Assembly (NCBI GenBank): GCA_003501335.1
Contig: DNPQ01000504.1
Location: 13,222 to 20,831, forward strand
Length of the DNA: 7,610 nt
Reading direction: 5' to 3'
DNA from: Bacillota bacterium
Lineage (GTDB): Bacteria > Bacillota > UBA4882 > UBA8346
Positions 5,122 through 7,610 of this stretch are shown here, in pieces; positions within the stretch are counted from its first letter, which is position 1; each line of letters starts with the position of its first letter. The position numbers and the translations under genes are program-made. A model generated the notes under the pieces. The model was not told the DNA's origin. It was given only the letters and a program-made list of their open reading frames with translations, and ran no database searches.

Positions 5122-6756
5122 CTAAAATTGATTTGAATCTTTTTCCAGCGGGATGACATCTTCCGGTGAAACCACTTTTGTTTTTGCCCTATCCGTTGAC
5201 CGATTCGAATGAGAATCCGGCGTAACCGCATTTTGATGAGCGCTCTTTTCGGATGGCAGAGCCTGTTTCCCATATAGACGGGAGTGATGAACCAATGGGT
5301 TCGTGGTGGCATCATTATTTCGGACGTCTCTAGTTCCATTGACAAGTTCCGACAATTCTTGAACCACTGTTCTCATATTTTCAGACTGGGCATTTAATTC
5401 CTCAGCGGCAGAGGCGCTTTCTTCAGCATTGGCTGCGTTTTGTTGCGTTACACTCTCCATTTGGCTCATGGCCTTGCTGACTTGTTCCACACCCTGGACT
5501 TGTTCGGAAGTGGCCGCCGCAATCTCGTTCATTAATTCACTGACTTTTTTAGCCTGATTGGTTATCTCCGTCAGAGTCTCACGAATTTTTTCGGCAACTG
5601 CTACACCCTTGGAGGATAATTCGATGTTGGAATCAATCATGACCGTCGTATCCTTGGCTGCCTGTGCACTTTTTCCGGCAAGATTGCGGACTTCTTCCGC
5701 AACAACCGCAAACCCCATTCCGGCTTCACCGGCGCGGGCGGCTTCGATGGCGGCGTTGAGAGCCAGGATATTGGTTTGAAAAGCGATATCATCGATGATT
5801 TTAATAATTTTGGAAATATTATCGCTGGATTTTTTAATTTCAGCCATTGAGCTCATCATTTCTTGCATTTGTAAATCACCCTGATTGGCTAATCCTGTGG
5901 CCTGCCCGGAAAGTTCAGCGGCCTGCTTGGTATTAACCGTGTCTTGCTGAAGCATTGAAGCCGATTCCTGTAAGGTCGAAGAGGTCTCTTCAATCGCTGA
6001 TGCCTGCTCGGCGCTGCCTTGGGACAATTGCTGAGCTGAAGAGGATAATTGATTTGAGGCTGCCGAAACCTGTGCAGAACTGTCGGAAAGTACATCGACT
6101 ATTTTATTGACCGGACCCGTAATACTGGTGGTAATCATCCAAGCGATGATTGCGCCCAGCAATACGGCCATAGAAATTAAAACAATCAGAATCACCAAGG
6201 TGCGGGTGAAATTCCGTTGGGCAGCCAGTGAAACCCGATGGCTGCTATTTTTTTCATGGCTGGAAAATTCCGTTGCCGCAGCAATCACCCGATCATTTAA
6301 TAAAGCAGCTTTGCCAGTCATTAAAGCGGTTGCTTCGGCATTCTTATTGGCCGATCCTAAGTCAATGATTTGATCATTGATAAGTTGGGCTTTTTCCCTG
6401 GCCTGGTCCAGCTTATGCAGAAGAGCCTGACCTGCGGATGATAAATTTTTGTGATTTAATTTTTCAAAAGCAGTTACGAAGAGTTGTCGGTTGGTGGCGA
6501 TGGTTTTTTTCTCCCTTTCCAGGGAGGCGTTATCGCTAAATAGAATGATCCCCCGGATACTCCGGGTAGTCGCTAGCATCGCTTTGTGGATGTCATCACT
6601 GAGTGTTACTCTTTCTGAATAATCGTTCACCATTTGTAGACTTTGGTTGAGTGAATTCATACTGTAAATTGCATAAGAACCGGTAATGATAATGATGCCA
6701 ATCAAGAAACCAAAACCAAGGGAGATCCGTGTACGAAGCCTCATCTTTGTTTGCAT
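5122..6756 (-). CDS. Methyl-accepting chemotaxis protein (4HB-type transmembrane chemoreceptor)
   Basis: Transmembrane receptor that controls the CheA kinase through CheW. 544 aa: basic N terminus, TM1 at about 11-31, a helical extracytoplasmic domain at about 32-183 of four-helix-bundle character, TM2 at about 184-208, then a short HAMP-like start (SITGPVNKIVDVL, 211-223). The cytoplasmic coiled coil covers about 225-470. Its hairpin tip is intact: DDIAFQTNILALNAAIEAAR (322-341), then the conserved RAGEAGMGFAVVAEEVRNLA region. Probable methylation stretches are AIEETSS (254-260) and NAEESASAAEE (443-453). Residues 474-544 are a polar, probably disordered tail ending in PEDVIPL (531-537) and a C-terminal F. 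The start ATG has GAAGGGG (6768-6762) 5 nt upstream. A terminator at 5049-5070 follows, so it is likely monocistronic. The sensed ligand is unknown. The helix following TM2 runs into the signalling coil without a full second HAMP helix. Confidence 0.96.
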   Translation of the reverse strand: MQTKMRLRTRISLGFGFLIGIIIITGSYAIYSMNSLNQSLQMVNDYSERVTLSDDIHKAMLATTRSIRGIILFSDNASLEREKKTIATNRQLFVTAFEKLNHKNLSSAGQALLHKLDQAREKAQLINDQIIDLGSANKNAEATALMTGKAALLNDRVIAAATEFSSHEKNSSHRVSLAAQRNFTRTLVILIVLISMAVLLGAIIAWMITTSITGPVNKIVDVLSDSSAQVSAASNQLSSSAQQLSQGSAEQASAIEETSSTLQESASMLQQDTVNTKQAAELSGQATGLANQGDLQMQEMMSSMAEIKKSSDNISKIIKIIDDIAFQTNILALNAAIEAARAGEAGMGFAVVAEEVRNLAGKSAQAAKDTTVMIDSNIELSSKGVAVAEKIRETLTEITNQAKKVSELMNEIAAATSEQVQGVEQVSKAMSQMESVTQQNAANAEESASAAEELNAQSENMRTVVQELSELVNGTRDVRNNDATTNPLVHHSRLYGKQALPSEKSAHQNAVTPDSHSNRSTDRAKTKVVSPEDVIPLEKDSNQF

Positions 6757-7117
6757 AAGAACCCCTTCTTTCAGATATTGTTTATCTATTCAATGGATTT
6801 ACCCAATTGAATTCGGTAATAGGTTTGTTTCATTGATTTTCATAGGAACCTTGTCTATTTGCGTTTATTTTTTCAAAATTTTTAGGAAAAGCGAGTATTT
6901 TTAGGTAAAACAAGTTATTGCAACTAAATTTATGCAAATGCCAAGATTAAGATAGTAATTTCTCGTGATAGCGGCTATTTATTAAATTATCGGTAATTTT
7001 TTATAATCCCCCAGAGCGAATATTAAAAATCGGAATAAAATTAGGGACTTTAGGATGCCTTGGGATTATCTTGGTTTACGGCAAGTGTTAAGATGTTCCG
7101 GCGGCGTAAAATAAAAC

Positions 7118-7137
7118 CCGCTACCAAATGGTAGTGG
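7118..7137 (-). terminator. Terminator-like hairpin downstream of the NimA-type gene
   Basis: CCGCTACC (7118-7125) and GGTAGTGG (7130-7137) form an 8-bp stem with one G-T pair and a 4-nt loop. On the minus strand the stem is followed by GGTTTTATTTT. This is a good rho-independent terminator shape for minus-strand transcription. The nearest upstream minus-strand gene ends at 7369, leaving a long 3' untranslated stretch of about 230 nt, so it may instead end an unannotated transcript in that gap. Confidence 0.6.
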
Positions 7138-7292
7138 ATTATGATTTTGTAATTTTAATAATATCAATATAACACTGATTTGGGGATTTTTGGTGCCAGA
7201 AAGGTGCGCCAGTAAACTCGCTCAAGCATGGGTTAAAGTGAAAATTCGTGTATTAATGTAATGAGAGCCAAATTTGTGCACAGGTATTTCCA

Positions 7293-7328
7293 TGCCGGAA
7301 CGGACACTTGGCAGAAACTGTTCCGGTA
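7293..7328. repeat. Inverted repeat between the NimA-type gene and its terminator
   Basis: CCGGAAC (7295-7301) and GTTCCGG (7320-7326) are perfect arms around an 18-nt loop, extendable outward by one G-T and one T-A pair to 9 bp. No T-run follows on either strand, so a terminator role is unlikely. It could be a structure in the 3' untranslated RNA or a protein-binding palindrome. Confidence 0.4.
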
Positions 7329-7368
7329 GATTCTCAAGGGTAATGAAAAAAATTTCCACCGATGAGGC

Positions 7369-7610
7369 TTATGCTTTTCTGGATTTTCCGGTCAGGTGGT
7401 CGATGTCGATGCGGATTACCTTGGTCCGTTGCTTCGCCTTTTCGATGTTGACCTCGCCCGCCTCTTTGAAGGCGGGGGAATACTTATCCAGCAATGACAG
7501 TAAAGCGTTAACCTTTTCTGCTTCATCCGCTTCATGAGCCTGTCCGAAAACAATCACGCTGGAATACTGAGTGCTAAATTCACCTGGTAGCACCTGGCTA
7601 GCTCCCACCA
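7369..7610 (-). CDS. Pyridoxamine 5'-phosphate oxidase-like flavin-binding protein (NimA-type), 5' part cut by window edge
   Basis: Only the C-terminal 80 or so residues are visible. The frame is open to the right edge, so the GTG at 7608 is probably an internal valine, not the start. The visible part runs from QVLPGEFSTQYSSVIVFGQA, through a helix-rich KVNALLSLLDKYSPAFKEAG, to the strand RTKVIRIDIDHLTGKSRK. This order (Y.SVI.FG.A, then LL.KYSP.F, then V.RI.I.H.TGK.R) is what I know from NimA/nitroimidazole-resistance-type proteins of the PPOX split-barrel superfamily, which bind FMN or related cofactors. The N-terminal cofactor-binding strands lie outside the window, so cofactor and substrate cannot be judged. 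Such genes are common in anaerobic Firmicutes, usually as stand-alone redox proteins. A possible terminator lies at 7118-7137. Confidence 0.78.
   Translation of the reverse strand, partial: VGASQVLPGEFSTQYSSVIVFGQAHEADEAEKVNALLSLLDKYSPAFKEAGEVNIEKAKQRTKVIRIDIDHLTGKSRKA

Larger units (their letters stand above)
6757..7368. other. 612-bp intergenic region without a convincing gene
   Basis: The left part, about 6780-7075, is AT-rich and contains no reading frame with both a ribosome site and recognisable protein. It should contain the chemoreceptor promoter, but no clear sigma-A or motility-sigma (TAAA-N15-GCCGATAA) site could be picked on the minus strand. An inverted pair ATTCAAT (6788-6794)/ATTGAAT (6806-6812) lies in the chemoreceptor leader. 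A plus-strand TATAAT at 7002-7007 has only a poor -35 (TTATTA, 6979-6984). The right part holds a terminator-like hairpin and a second inverted repeat, listed separately. No conserved c-di-GMP riboswitch core was recognised. Confidence 0.6.

Noticed and set aside
5088..5345. Minus-strand 85-codon frame overlapping the chemoreceptor's C-terminal tail
   Set aside because: It is in a different frame of the same strand and extends past the chemoreceptor stop. I checked whether it could be a frameshifted true C terminus, but the in-frame tail ends in a plausible PEDVIPL motif, so no frameshift is needed.
6757..7010. Possible c-di-GMP or other riboswitch upstream of the chemoreceptor
   Set aside because: I looked for the conserved GEMM core and other familiar riboswitch motifs on the minus strand and found none. 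The region is AT-rich without a strong multi-stem structure that I could see.
7075..7110. TTTACG...CGTAAA inverted pair
   Set aside because: Only six bases match with a 24-nt gap in AT-rich sequence, which is easily produced by chance.
7261..7329. 22-codon plus-strand frame starting with ATG
   Set aside because: No ribosome site precedes it, it overlaps the inverted repeat at 7293-7328, and the peptide resembles nothing I know.
1..7610. Mobile element, phage, CRISPR, toxin-antitoxin or other new defence-type system
   Set aside because: No transposase, integrase, terminal repeats, spaced direct repeats or toxin-like small gene pairs were found. All large genes belong to known housekeeping, germination or chemotaxis families.

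Overview
The window looks like a chromosomal segment of an endospore-forming member of the Bacillota (Firmicutes), most likely an anaerobic clostridial or Negativicutes-type organism of moderate GC content. The evidence is a complete GerA-family spore germinant receptor, sigma-A-like promoters, strong Shine-Dalgarno sites and frequent GTG/TTG starts. A methyl-accepting chemotaxis protein and a NimA-type flavin-binding protein, which is common in anaerobes, fit this. The sequence alone does not fix the genus.

Layout, left to right. (1) Positions 1-633, minus strand: 3'-truncated threonylcarbamoyl-AMP synthase (Sua5/YwlC), with a convincing sigma-A promoter at 711-739. (2) 634-931: intergenic region between divergent genes. 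It holds that promoter, a 14-bp palindrome, and a forespore (sigma-G)-like promoter candidate for the next gene. (3) 932-2017, plus strand: germinant receptor B subunit (GerAB-type permease). (4) 1974-4952, minus strand: A subunit, C subunit and a small two-helix membrane protein, in the order A-C-small. The small gene overlaps the 3' end of the B gene by 44 bp, tail to tail. (5) 5049-5070: intrinsic terminator separating the receptor genes from (6) a 544-aa transmembrane chemoreceptor, 5122-6756, minus strand. (7) 6757-7368: 612 bp without a convincing gene, containing a terminator-like hairpin and another inverted repeat. (8) 7369-7610, minus strand: C-terminal part of a pyridoxamine-5'-phosphate-oxidase-like (NimA-type) protein running off the right edge.

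How the genes work together: A, B and C subunits form the inner-membrane nutrient receptor of the dormant spore. A is the oligomeric membrane core, B an amino-acid-permease-like ligand-binding subunit, and C a lipoprotein. The 79-aa two-helix protein has the size, topology and position of the auxiliary D subunits found beside some ger operons. The unusual point is that the B gene is not inside the A-C operon but faces it on the opposite strand and overlaps it at the 3' end. The chemoreceptor, the Sua5 gene and the NimA-like gene appear to be independent units. I found no phage, transposon, CRISPR or tRNA, and nothing that justifies claiming a wholly new system. The receptor's split, convergent organisation and its small fourth gene are the items most worth a second look.
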